From NCBI GenBank assembly GCA_029948255.1, contig JALIZF010001870.1, positions 311,001-375,000 on the forward strand: DNA of 64,000 nt, given 5' to 3'. Shown here piece after piece: positions 1 to 12,400 of the stretch (position 1 is its first letter; each line of letters starts with the position of its first letter). The notes under the pieces were generated by a model. It did not search any database. It worked only from the letters and a program-made list of their open reading frames with translations, and was not told the origin of the DNA. This stretch comes from Telmatactis stephensoni. Its lineage: Eukaryota > Cnidaria > Anthozoa > Actiniaria > Isophelliidae. Position numbers and translations under genes: made by a program.

Positions 1-147
1 TTTTCAAGAGTGATGGAGGCAGAAAGCAACACACGCAGACTGAGTGTTGCATTTCTCACCTAGGTGTAAAAAGACAATGGACAGTGCATATTGAGTCTGT
101 GTATGATCCTTCAGCTTCTGCTTCTGTTGCTTGTGAAAACCAGGCTT
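1..147. repeat. Palindromic repeat family A, copy 1 (cut by window start)
   Basis: The block ending in GCTTCTGTTGCTTGTGAAAA is shared with 2306-2467 and 7680-7833. The core reads ACGCAGACT, a central CACCTAGGTGT palindrome, then AGTCTGTGTATGAT, so each copy folds back on itself. It is probably a non-autonomous DNA transposon. Confidence 0.65.
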
Positions 148-441
148 TAAGCTCAGTGAAACTGTAATTTATAGGAATTTGAATCTGATAAAGATAATAA
201 AATTAGGATAACTTTATTTATATACAAGAATTATTTCTATACATAGACAACTATTTATAAATTAGATTTTGTATGTGCCGAAAAACAACATGCAAGAGGC
301 TTGACACAATTACAAACATTTCTAATGTTTTTTTTACAGACAACACAGCACTGACACAGTCATACTCATATGAAATCTGCTCTAGACAAGACAAAGCTGT
401 GACAAATCTATGTTACATGTTCTTGAATGTTCATATTGCAG

Positions 442-3400
442 ATCTCCCCTCCTTCTACTCTTGACATATGTCTGATAGGAATGTACCCCTTTGTTGGTCC
501 CGCTTATGTCATGTGTTCTGAAGACAGCGTGGTATTGTTTACCAGAGCATCACATGCAGCACTGCATGCCAGTCAAAGGTATTTAGCCATGACAAATTTA
601 TGTTCACACTTGAAGAACATTTACAGTCATATCTATAGAGGCTTTGCACCATCACATGATGGCAGCCACAACAGGAAGCACAACAATAGAGTCTATTCCC
701 CCTGGGAAACTGAACTCTTTCTCATGTAAACCAGATTAGTCCACACTATATTGTTCCTGCCTCCTGTCATGGCTGCCGTCATGTGATGGTGCAAAGCCTC
801 TATTGTTTATAATATGACCCATATTAGGCCCTGCACATGCTCTCAAGAAAACCTTTCAAAAAAGTTGTGATGAGGTATATACTGATTTTTGATGATGGCT
901 CAGAAGAACTCCCATTGGATCAAGACATGCACCCACATCCAAAAATATAAATAAAATGATCAAAAAGAGTCATATGATATGATGCTTGACTGAGTTACCT
1001 GTAGGTCAGGCCAATGGGAAAATATTTGGCTCTCATTGATTCAGTATGGACCTCACCGTGCTCAGTCCACGGAGCTAGCTTAATGACCTCAAGTCAGATA
1101 TTTTCCTATGCTGCCCTCCCACTCAGTCAATATGTACATAATATTCAGGGATGGCACACTGAATTGGTCAAGTGGTGACAGTGCTAGCAATTAATCCCTT
1201 CAGTGATCCAGGTTTGAATCTAATCTAATGTGATGGATCATATATGAACTGAGTTTGTGTAGTGTGTTGTTCTCTATTGACCATGAGGGTTTTTCTTCAG
1301 GTTCTTTAGTTTTTCCTCCCTTAGCAAAATTAAAAAAAAAAAAACACCATTTGAATTCACTTGATCCTCATAGATTATATTAAATATTTAATGTAGAGGT
1401 ATAGTGAGTGTGAGTGACAGCAGAAGAACCATGGTGGGTATGCTGCTGCTGTGAAAACATAACTTTATTTACTTTATTGATTTATATTTGCTTGATTTTC
1501 TTATAATTCAGGATAAAAGAGCGCAGCCTACGTGGGGCAATCAAAAGTACAAATCCAGAATGGTCCATCTACCAACTACAGAACATGGACCCAGTACAAT
1601 TATACAAAGCTGTGGTGAGTACAGCTGTTTGAAATGTGTTGTCATTAAAATTGTAAAATGTATGAGACCATAGAGGATTCTGGAACAGATCTGAGTTGTC
1701 ATACTTATTACAGAATAGCATCCAAATGGGTCTGACACAAGTAATTGTGATTGTTATCTTGTTTCATCAGGGACTGAGAGATTAGTGCATTAGTTTTGTT
1801 GTATAAGTTAAATGCTAGAAGGAAGGAAGCCCCTCTGCAGGCAACCCTTGGGCTTCCTGTGTCAATTCCCTTTCATTCTCGTCCCCAGTTTTCCTCTTCT
1901 GTGGTATCACAGGATACCCATTAGAGGAGTTGTCTGCAAAGGAGTCCCAAACAGCCCCCCCTTCCCCTCCAACACCAGCCCCCTTCCCCCCCCCCTCCAC
2001 CCCCCCACACACCCCTCCACTGTCTGTTTATACGTTATGTTTTATTTCCATCTCTTTAGATGCCGCTAGCTAGTAGATGCCAAAAGACCAATCCACAGGC
2101 CTTCCATCACTTGGTGTGTGAACAACACATGTTCCTGAGGTCTTGTTGTCTCCATAGCAACGATAATGAAAAAGAGAAGAAAAAGATCCAAAAACTACTA
2201 TGTGAATCGTCAGCAAATCTTGGGGACCTGTATTCGAGGTAAATTATAAAGCTTTGCAAGTATTACAACCTGACAGCATTCTATGCTTTCTGTATGAGTG
2301 ACATAGGGCCGTTTATACGAGCGAAACTAAGGACTAGAAGCCGAAACGGCATACGCAGACTCAGTTTTGCATTTCTCACCTAGGTGTGATAAAGACAATG
2401 AACAGCGCATACTGAGTCTGCGTATGATCCTTCCGCTTCTGTTTCCGTCGCTCGTGAAGACCAGCCCTAATACGCGTCTTATCTAAGACGTTGCTGCCAG
2501 ACGGCGGCCAACTTCTCTGTGTAAACGGCACTTTTAGTCTAGTGCCCCATTCACACCAACAAAACTAGTTTAACTTATCCAGGTTTATGTTTTTCCACTT
2601 TGTCGATTACGCTTTCCAGCCATCTTAAGAAGACAAATCTCAAACCTCGCTTGACCAACGGTTGACCGTAGCATGTGTCTCTCCTTGACGTATCACCTCA
2701 AACATTACATTTTGTGGCATGTCAACTAGCACATGTATACTTTCTTTTTTTCGTTTAGAGCTGAAAGAGACCAATGCACATTCAGTGCCGAGTATTATGA
2801 TATGTCTGGGCTTCCTCTGCGTGATGTTGTGAGCAGGGCCTGGAAACTTGGTTCGTATGGAGAGGGCCTGGCTTATTATTTGGATCAAAAACTTCTTGGT
2901 TCAGACGAGCCTGTTATTGTATCTGAGGTACATGCATAATATGTGCACGTGACTGTAAAAATATTTGAGATATGACGCGCGCGCTGATTGGCTGGTTACC
3001 GTGTTTATATCAGAGGACAGACGGAAACATGGCTCGCACTAAAACTTTAAAAAAACATATTTTATAAAAGCAAACTAAAACCCATCGGTTATGTCTATGT
3101 ACTGTGATATAAACACTATAGAAGATGTAGAGCACTTGAAGGCAAGAAAACACTCAGAACGCCTCGTGTCCCTAATCTTGCTTTTCTCTTGCTCTACATC
3201 TTCCATCACAGTACAGTATCACAGTACAGAGACATGCGCGCGCGTAAATATGTGTTCTTTGCTCTATTCTATTTTACAGTTATTCTTCTTTTCTTGTGCA
3301 GAGCGTCGCCAAGAAAATCTTCAAGATCTACTCTCGTGTCAATCCAAGTCGAGTGTCTGAAGTCATCTTAATGTCGTCTTTGACGGGCTTTTCTCCAGGT

Positions 3401-6400
3401 AAATCATTGATATATAGCAAAACTCCCTCTATGTCAAACCGTCCCCTGAGGGACTGACAAATGGTGCGACATATTGGGGTCAGTGGTCCATCCCCATAAG
3501 TAAACTCAGTGTGTTTGTATTCTTTTTTCTCTAACCTAGAAACGTCCATTGCTGCGTTAGAAGACTTGAAGAAGATAGAAACATACCGGTACGAACCAGT
3601 CATACATATGCACTTGATAGAATGCAGTAACTATTAAACTTGATAGGCTTGATAATTCCGACAAATATGGAACACTGTGTGCCAAGCGGGCGCAGTGCAT
3701 TTCCTGATAAGCTTTCTGAGAAAATTGCACATGCGCTCTGGCTCCGCCTTGTCGACAGGCCCTGCGATTCTAGCTCTTGGTTTTCCTGTCCTGTGAAAAG
3801 TGCTGACCAGGATTAGCGCAGGCTCTGTATATGGCATTGTTCATGTTCGTGCAAGAAACGGCCAATAAGCGCGCGCAAAAGATCTTTGGAACAGATACGT
3901 CATTCTACGTCACTCTTCTCGACTATGACGCGCAGGATTCCTTAAGCAGCATTCATATTTGATTTGCTATTGAGCTGTACGGACGTCAAAAATTACTCGA
4001 GTCGAAAATCGTGAAAAATGGGAGCCTGTCATTCTTTGAAGTGTTGTTTCAAAAGCAACAAAGTGAGTCCTCTTGTTGAAGAGCCTGAGGAGCTGGAGTT
4101 TGACGATGAACTTCTTCAACAAGCTAAAGATTACCTCAGAGCGCAGTACGAAGCGTCGTTGGTGTCGTCTTCCACTCAGACTGGAGAAGGCTTGGAAGAT
4201 GTGCGAGAAAGTGAAAATCATGTCAGCGATGTAGAGAGGGAATCGGTGGATGAACTGGAAAGTTTGACATCGAGTGAAAGTTAACTAGAGATGTCGTAAG
4301 AGAGTAGCACAGACCACGGAAAGCCTCTGCTGACAATCAGTGACGAACTCGTCACAACGGAAGTCTGCGATGTCCGATAAAAGAGACTTTGAAATAAAAT
4401 ATAAGGCATCAACCGGAACAGATTAAGAATATAATTGAAATTGAATAATCGAAAGAAAGAGCTTCACAAACTAAAGAAGCAAAAGAACTTGCAAAACAAG
4501 GAAAATCTGTAAAAGACAAGCAAAGACGTTTTCCAAAAGCTAAGAAAAACTTCAAAAAAACACTGATTTTTTGGCTCTTCCCTTGTGTTATCATCGAAAC
4601 TACTAAGCTAAAAAGTCTTCCATGCAAAAGTAGACATTATAGCTAAGCAAAGACTCTGATTGTTAGGAAGCTAAATAATGTAGAAAGCTTCCGAAGTTTA
4701 TAAAAATATATTGAACTCAAATGGCCATGAAGTACTGAGAGCCTTTTGAGGAATTATCAGTTGTAAAATAATAATGAACTTTATCTTTGAAAATTCACGG
4801 ACAAGGAAACTTGAAGTTCGTGAGAACGAAACGACAGTTGTAAATATTTTCTCTTGTATATATGTATATTGATTCTGTGATTTTATATCAATAAAAATAA
4901 TGAAATTATTTATACTTAAAATGAATTATAAAATATTTGAGATATAACGCGCGCGCTGATTGGCTGGCTACCATGTTTATATCAGAGGACAGAGACATGG
5001 CTCGCTCAAAAAATGTCGAAAATATTTTATAAAAGCAATATAAAACGATCGCTTATGTCTCTGTACTGTGATATAAACACTCTGGAAGATGTAGAGCACT
5101 CGAAAAGCAAGAGAAACACTCAGGCTACGCCTCGTGTTCCTAAGCTTGCTTTTCTCTTGCTCTACATCTTCCATCGTGTTTATATCACAGTACAGAGGAC
5201 ATGCGCGCGCGTTTTATATTCCTTAAATAATGAACTTTGAAAATTCAAAAACAAGGAAAGTTGAAGTTCGTGAAGACAAAACGACAGTTGTAAATATAAA
5301 TATTTTCTTTTGTATATACGTATATAAATTCTCTGATTTTATATTAATAAGAATACTGACGATTTGAGCCAGGGCGCCGTGACCGTGTTCTCTACACTGT
5401 CCTATGAAAACGCCTCTACAATGCTAATTGATAATTAGGGAAATAAAGCGTACTGTAGTGTATAAGATCTCAATAGTTAACAACACTGGAGCGCTTCCAT
5501 TCATACAAGTGTATTTTCGTCTTGGGGAATGCGCGCCTTTCACGGTTTTTTCCCTCCCCCTCTCCCCATTCCCTCTTCTTCGCCGTTACCACAGGATACC
5601 CAATAAAGTAGTTGCATGCGGAAGAGGCTAATTCGGCCATTGACGACGCGATCTTGGGTCATTTCTTTTATAATAGCTTTTCATAGTTAAAAGGTCGACA
5701 TCAAGAATGCCTGGACAAAATCGTTGTGTTGATAATTACAGGAGTCCGTTAATGAACTCCTGGCAATATTCCTGGCATGAGTGGTTACGCCACTGGAAGC
5801 CCAAGCACTCATTTCGTCCCAAAAAATCCTTTTTTCTAGGTCAAATACACACTACACAAATTATAACATTCAAATAGCGACAACTTTATTTTTTGCCCTT
5901 TTTTCTTTGGATTAACCGAATCTTAAGTAATACTTGGGATTCCTTTGTTGCCCGCCCGTAACAGACCCAGACACTCGTAGCCAAAAAGCGCGCGCAAAAG
6001 ATCTTTGGAACAGATACGTAATTCCACGTCATTCTTCTCGACTATGACGCGCAGGATTCCTTAGCAGCATTCATATTTGATTTGCTATTGAGCTGTACGG
6101 ACGTCAAAAATTACTCGAGTCAAAAATCGTGAAAAATGGGAGCCTGTCATTCTTTGAAGTGTTGTTTCAAAAGCAACAAAGTGAGTCCTCTTGTTGAAGA
6201 GCCTGAGGAGCTGGAGTTTGACGATGAACTTCTTCAACAAGCTAAAGATTACCTCAGAGCGCAGTACGAAACGTCGTTGGTGTCGTCTTCCACTCAGACT
6301 GGAGAAGGCTTGGAAGATGTGCGAGAAAGTGAAAATCATGTCAGCGATGTAGAGGAGGAGTCGGTGCATGAATTGGAAAGTTTGACATTGAGTGAAAGTT

Positions 6401-9400
6401 CACTAGAGATGTCGTAAGAGAGTACACACAGACAACAGAAAGCATCGCTGAAAGCGCTCTTAAGCGTCAATGGAGAAATCTGTCATGAAGTTTCGATGTT
6501 GTTAAGAGAGATGTGAAAACTGTCGAAAGTGAAGTTGTCAACGTGTCATGATTTAATCTTTCATGGCTGAAAGAAATAAACTGAAAAAGAAAATAAAAGA
6601 ACAAAATTTCTAAATCAAGAAATCATTGAAAGGAATCAAGCAGAAGTTTTCAAAGACAGTAGTAGTAATATAGATTTGCGAGATGTTAAGTTGTTTTAAG
6701 AATTCAAAAAGCGCTACTCATAGAACCCTTTAAAAAGACTTTGATTCCTTGCTACAGCGAAGGAAAGTAGAGCAAAGACTAAGAAGCTGAACATTACAAC
6801 TGAAAGACCTCTGACATTTGTTTTAAAAAACAATTTAATGGCTTTGACATGTTTTTGATGGACTTTGAGACGCTGTTGTATAATAATTAACTTTGAAAAT
6901 TCTTACAAGAAAAGTTGGAATCATTTGAACAAAATGACTCTCAGCTTTAATTACTCAGGACCGATATTATCTCTTGTATATAACGTTTCTCTGATATTTT
7001 TATACTATTAATATTAATAAAACTAACATTTTGAATAAAGAAAGATATTTGTTTCATATCTTGGTCTTTGTTTCTTTCTTTCCCCTTGAAGGGGTGGGGC
7101 CGGGATGGCTCTAGGTGCTTTTTTCCTTCCTAATAAGGGAAAGGAAATTAATGGAAAGCGAGAAATATGACAAATTAACAATTACTGGTTGTATATGACA
7201 ACCATTTGGATGTACTAAAAGATTTCTCATTAGCCGAGTCTATTTGTTCACTCATCCAACATGGCTACTTTTCTTTATCTTTTGATTCTCAAGAAAATGA
7301 TTGACTTGAGTTTGTCAATTCGCTCTCTCCCTTGAGGGGATTTCTCCGGGTCTTCAGATTTTCCTTCAGTTGAAAACGACAAGTGAGCTGAGAGTTGTAT
7401 GTATAGAATATTAGACTGTAGAGAGAATACAGTGTCCCCTAATTATTGCGCAAACACTACAAGGCATTGGACACATTAGGCACACAAATCTATTTTATAT
7501 TATTTCAGCGCATTATCTTGAATGAAGTCTCAGTCATTTCTATTGATTTCTTTTAGATTTTCCGCTTTGGACAACTTGGTGTCCGCCATCTTGTATCTAA
7601 ATCAATGTGAACCTGACCACGCCCAAGCGGCGCTGAGCTCCATGCAGGAGGTAATGCAGTGTTTATCCATCCCTCTTAAACCTGGTTTTTACGAGCAACG
7701 GTGGCAGAAGCATGCAGAGGCAACATACGCAGACTTAGTAATGCACGTTCATTGTCTTGTTTCACACGTAGGTGAGGTGCGCGTTTGTTGCTTCTGTTTT
7801 TGCTTCCGTCGATCGTGAAAACCGTGCTTTGCTAAGCTGGGTCACTTGGTTAGTGGGTGGACTTGGACGCTTGAGAGTAATTAGTACTTCCGCCCACTTT
7901 GTTTGATTGATATAAAAGAATCACCAAACTCGCCCTGCGAACTTTTCTCAGTTGGGTGCGTAACGATGAGAACGGTAACGCAACATCCGTGGATGGAATA
8001 CTGATACGGGAGGGGGGAGTAGGAATTTTTTCTCACTGTTTATCTTATGGTCCACAGGGAGAAATGATCGATACTGTGGTCGCAAACAGCTTCTTACTTC
8101 ACAATGATTACCAACACCTTACACCATTATCTCAGGTAATTTATACCGTTATCTCAGGTAATTTATACCAGCACGTCAGTACGGAGTAGGTTATGAGGAA
8201 GAAACGGACCGCGCGATGTGATGACTATGTTACTAGCGTGTTATCTATATAACATTTGAAATTCCTGCCCGCGTAACCGCACCATAGCTGAACTCAGGGG
8301 AATATTGGGTGGAAACGAAGGCACGGACATACGTTATGTTACGGATATACTTTACGTTGCGGACATGCTTTATGTTACGGACATACATAACGTTACGGAC
8401 ATACGTTGCGTTACGGACATAGATTACGTTACGGACGTACATTACGTTACAAACATACTTTACGTTAAGGACATTCGTTGCGTTATGGTCAGATGACTGA
8501 AGCGTAAGAAAATACAGCCAGTCACTGAGGAGGCTTTGAATGTACGGTTACGCATGTTGCATGTACAATACGAAGAAAGTCGTCACTACCTCCCTTCCTT
8601 GAGTAGAAAGAAGTTTTTTATTCGGTGTTTTTAGCCGGTCGAGTCACAAATCCGTCACAAAATGTAGAAAGGTCTCTACAGCGCATGTAGTAGAGTAGAG
8701 TCAAAAGTCCGCCGAGTGAACGACCAAACGTTTACGTTTTCCGTAACCATCCGTGAATTGTTCTAAAGATCAAGAATAACCTATGACGTTTTTTTCAGAT
8801 GCTACGTAAACACAAACCAGCAACCTTTCTGTCAATTCTACTTCGTCTCCATGACACCAAGAAATGGTCACTTGAAACTACCTTAAGACTTCTAGGGGTA
8901 TGTATACGACACCTGTCATTATTGGGCTACTACTTCATGTATGAACCCATGAAATGGCACTATTCAAGGTGCACTAAGATTCCACTTCAATTGACTAGTA
9001 GTTGAGTGTAACTTGAATAGTGCCATTTCTTGGGGTCATATTCGAAGAAGCAACAGATTTTACCTAATTTCGTTACTCGTATCTCTTAGGCAAACAAACC
9101 AGATGTTCATTATAACTATCAAGTGTCGGAGTTCTTAGAAGCTGTCCTTAATGGTAAGAATTCACCTCTCAAGTCTGCTAAAGGCCCGGCTGCACGATTT
9201 AACCTTTTATCCAACATTTTCTACAACATGACACACACAACACAGTTGCAGCGTGTGTCCACATCTGCAATGTTGCGAAAAATCCTAAACTTGCAACTAT
9301 TGCGCGCAACATTGCAGGGGTGAATCACGATGCAACAATGCGAAGTACAAAGAAGTGATAAAAATTCACTTCTCCAGTCATGTATATCAATGATGCCTAA

Positions 9401-12400
9401 CCTAAAGACCCGACCACACGTTTCAACATTTCCTGCAACTTTCTCTACAACATCGCGCTCAACACAGTTGCACCGTGCGTCCACCTCTGCAATATAGCAC
9501 AAAATGTTGAGCTTGATCCTATACCTGCAACTGTTGCGCGCAAAATTGCAGGGGTGGGCACACGGTGCAGTTTCAGAAATGTTGCATCGTGTTCCCTGGG
9601 TCTTTGGGGTGAAGTTGAAGCTCTTGCTACCAGTCACGGCAGGCACCGTATTTCCTAGCTCAAAGACCATCCTCATGATATCCCATCTGAAGTGTCAAAA
9701 ATGAAGTTTCATTTACATGACAACTTTATTATGGCACGTGCAACTCTAAATTGGATATGCGGGCCGATTATTTATGTTGAATTTTATTAGCATTTTTGAG
9801 TTACAAGGTGTAACTAAATGAAATATGCCACTGTGGTGCGCACTTAACCGGGCCAAGCCCTTAACCTTTCGTGTTCTTTTTAGATAAAAGAAGAATCGAT
9901 TCTTTTCCTGCTGCTGTGGTAAGATATAAATACACCTCTACATCTACTTTATTACTTTGCAACACTTTCGTATTGTACACCAATTTTAAAACAGGTTGTC
10001 ACATCATAGGCTTAAAGTCTACGTGAATGTGCCGAAAAGGATTATGGGTAGTTGTGAAACTTTACTACCATTCGACTTAGGCCTTAATTTTTAACAGATT
10101 TTGAATTAGGTGTATACATTATAATGGATGTCGTGAATAGTTTTCACGAAGACCTTCGGTTTATCCTCCTTAGAGCAGCATGGTTGGCTTGGTTGGTGCA
10201 CGGCGGTTCGACTCGTACAATTCGATTCGAATTACATTCTAATCTGTGTAGCTCGGTGTAACTTTAAATACCCATTAAATAGAGCACTCATGGAAGGGGA
10301 GGGGGGGGGGTAGAGGGTACACTGTCTTACTACCTTGTTTCGACTTCCCTCTAATCTGTGTAGCTCGATGTAGCTTTAAATACCTGCCCAGGGTTGCACG
10401 AAGAATGGGTAGCACTACCCACTAGATAAATCCTTAACAGACCTTTTTCTTTTGTTGTTCTGAGCTCTTGAGTGTTTTTATTCTATTCATAGGAGTGCTT
10501 AACAAACATTTTACTGCAACGTCTCACAAGTTCCACTAAAGCTGGTCGCGTAATGGCGTCAGCGTCGCACCAGCACATCGTAAGTAATCAACCACGTGCC
10601 ATGACTACGTATACGTTATATAGTGTACATACCATGTAAGCTCACAAGCCTACCCTTGGGGAGACGAGGAAAAAGAGAGGGGGATGGGAGGGGTATAGGT
10701 GTACCAACACATAGTACACCAGCACATCGTAAGTAATCAACCACGTGCCATGACTACGTATACGTTATATAGTGTACATACCATGTAAGCTCACGAGCCT
10801 ATCCCTGGGGAGACGAGGAAAAAGAGAGGGGGATGGGAGGGGAGGGGTATAGGTGTACCAACACATAGTACACCAGCACATCGTAAGTAATCAACCACAT
10901 GCCATGACTACGTATACGTTATATAGTGTACATACCATGTAAGCTCACAAGCCTACCCTTGGGGAGACGAGGAAAAAGAGAGGGGGATGGGAGGGGTATA
11001 GGTGTACCAACACATAGTACACCAGCACATCGTAAGTAATCAACCACGTGCCATGACTACGTATACGTTATATAGTGTACATACCATGTAAGCTCACGAG
11101 CCTATCCCTGGGGAGACGAGGAAAAAGAGAGGGGGATGGGAGGGGAGGGGTATAGGTGTACCAACACATAGTACACCAGCACATCGTAAGTAATCAACCA
11201 CATGCCATGACTACGTATACGTTATATAGTGTACATACCATGTAAGCTCACGAGCCTATCCCTGGGGAAACGGGAAAAAGAGAGGGGGAAGGGGAGGGGT
11301 ATAGGTGTACCAACACACATTGCACCTACACATCGTAAATTATTGACCTTGTTGCCATGACTATGTACGTTACATAACTACCAAGTGAAAGGAAACGAGG
11401 AAAAAGAGGGGGAGGGGAGGGTAAGTTTAATTTTTTGTAAATTTTGTGTCCTCAAACTACAATTTTTGTTACACACTTTCGTTGTTTAATGTTCTTTAAA
11501 ATCGAAGAATCTACTTTCAGGGTGACTAGTGACTAGCTGTTTTTAGCTAACTTCCTTCTGAACTAGTCAAGAGTTAACTTGATTTTTTGTATGTACTTCA
11601 GCCCACTGGTGACGGTCATTTTGCTAATCGACACGAATGGCTGAACGAAATAGAACCGTTTACAGGTAGGCATAATCAATCACCTCTCCCTTCCCCTTCC
11701 ATTTTCATTCCCCACCCCACCCCTGGAAGAAGAATTACGTAAGGTAATTAATTGAAAGATAACATAGATCTGCATTCATTGAGAGAGAAAGAGAGACTGC
11801 ACAAAGGGCTGATTGATGATAATTGCACAATAAAAGTTTCAAGCAATGGGGATGGAGAAGGCTGTAAAGTTTGCACCGCTGGTCTCAAGTCGAATAAAAT
11901 TTTATCGGAGCTATCAAAGCAAAATAAGTCTCCCTTTGGTCTGGAATACTGCTCCTACAATCCTTGCCAAAATTAGTTGGCACGATGTGCATTCAACGGA
12001 TATTTCTACAATTGTACACTTTGTGACCGTGCTATTGGACCCCCCTCCCCCCTGTACAATGTTGCTGCTAGATAAAAGGTATTTTTCGGACTGATTGCCG
12101 AGTCGTAGGTGTCGGGATTTTCACAGCAACATTATAAAGGGGGCAAGGGGGGAGCCAATCTCACCACCATCTACTTTTCGCGCGTATCACGACAATATCG
12201 TGCCAACAATACTGGCAATGATTGTAGTTCCTCAAAGCCTAACTAGAGACAATCATAGGATAAACCACTTTAATCCTGGATTAATGCTATTCGAGCTTTC
12301 AGTATCCGACCCTTCCTAAATCTACTGTCTTTAGGTTCGAGCCCAGTCCCAAATCCAGCATGTCCAATTTTTGGTAAGACCTCTGGCCAGTCCTCACCGC

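Noticed and set aside
3091..3371. Open frames on + at 3091-3360 and 3189-3371
   Set aside because: They lie mostly in foldback repeat B and differ from the frame over copy 2 (5013-5240). The true coding exon here is HPS3 3302-3398 in another frame.
9221..9676. 151 aa minus-strand frame
   Set aside because: It covers two adjacent copies of repeat family C. Its repeated CNFARNSCRYRI-type segments come from the repeat units, not from a protein family.
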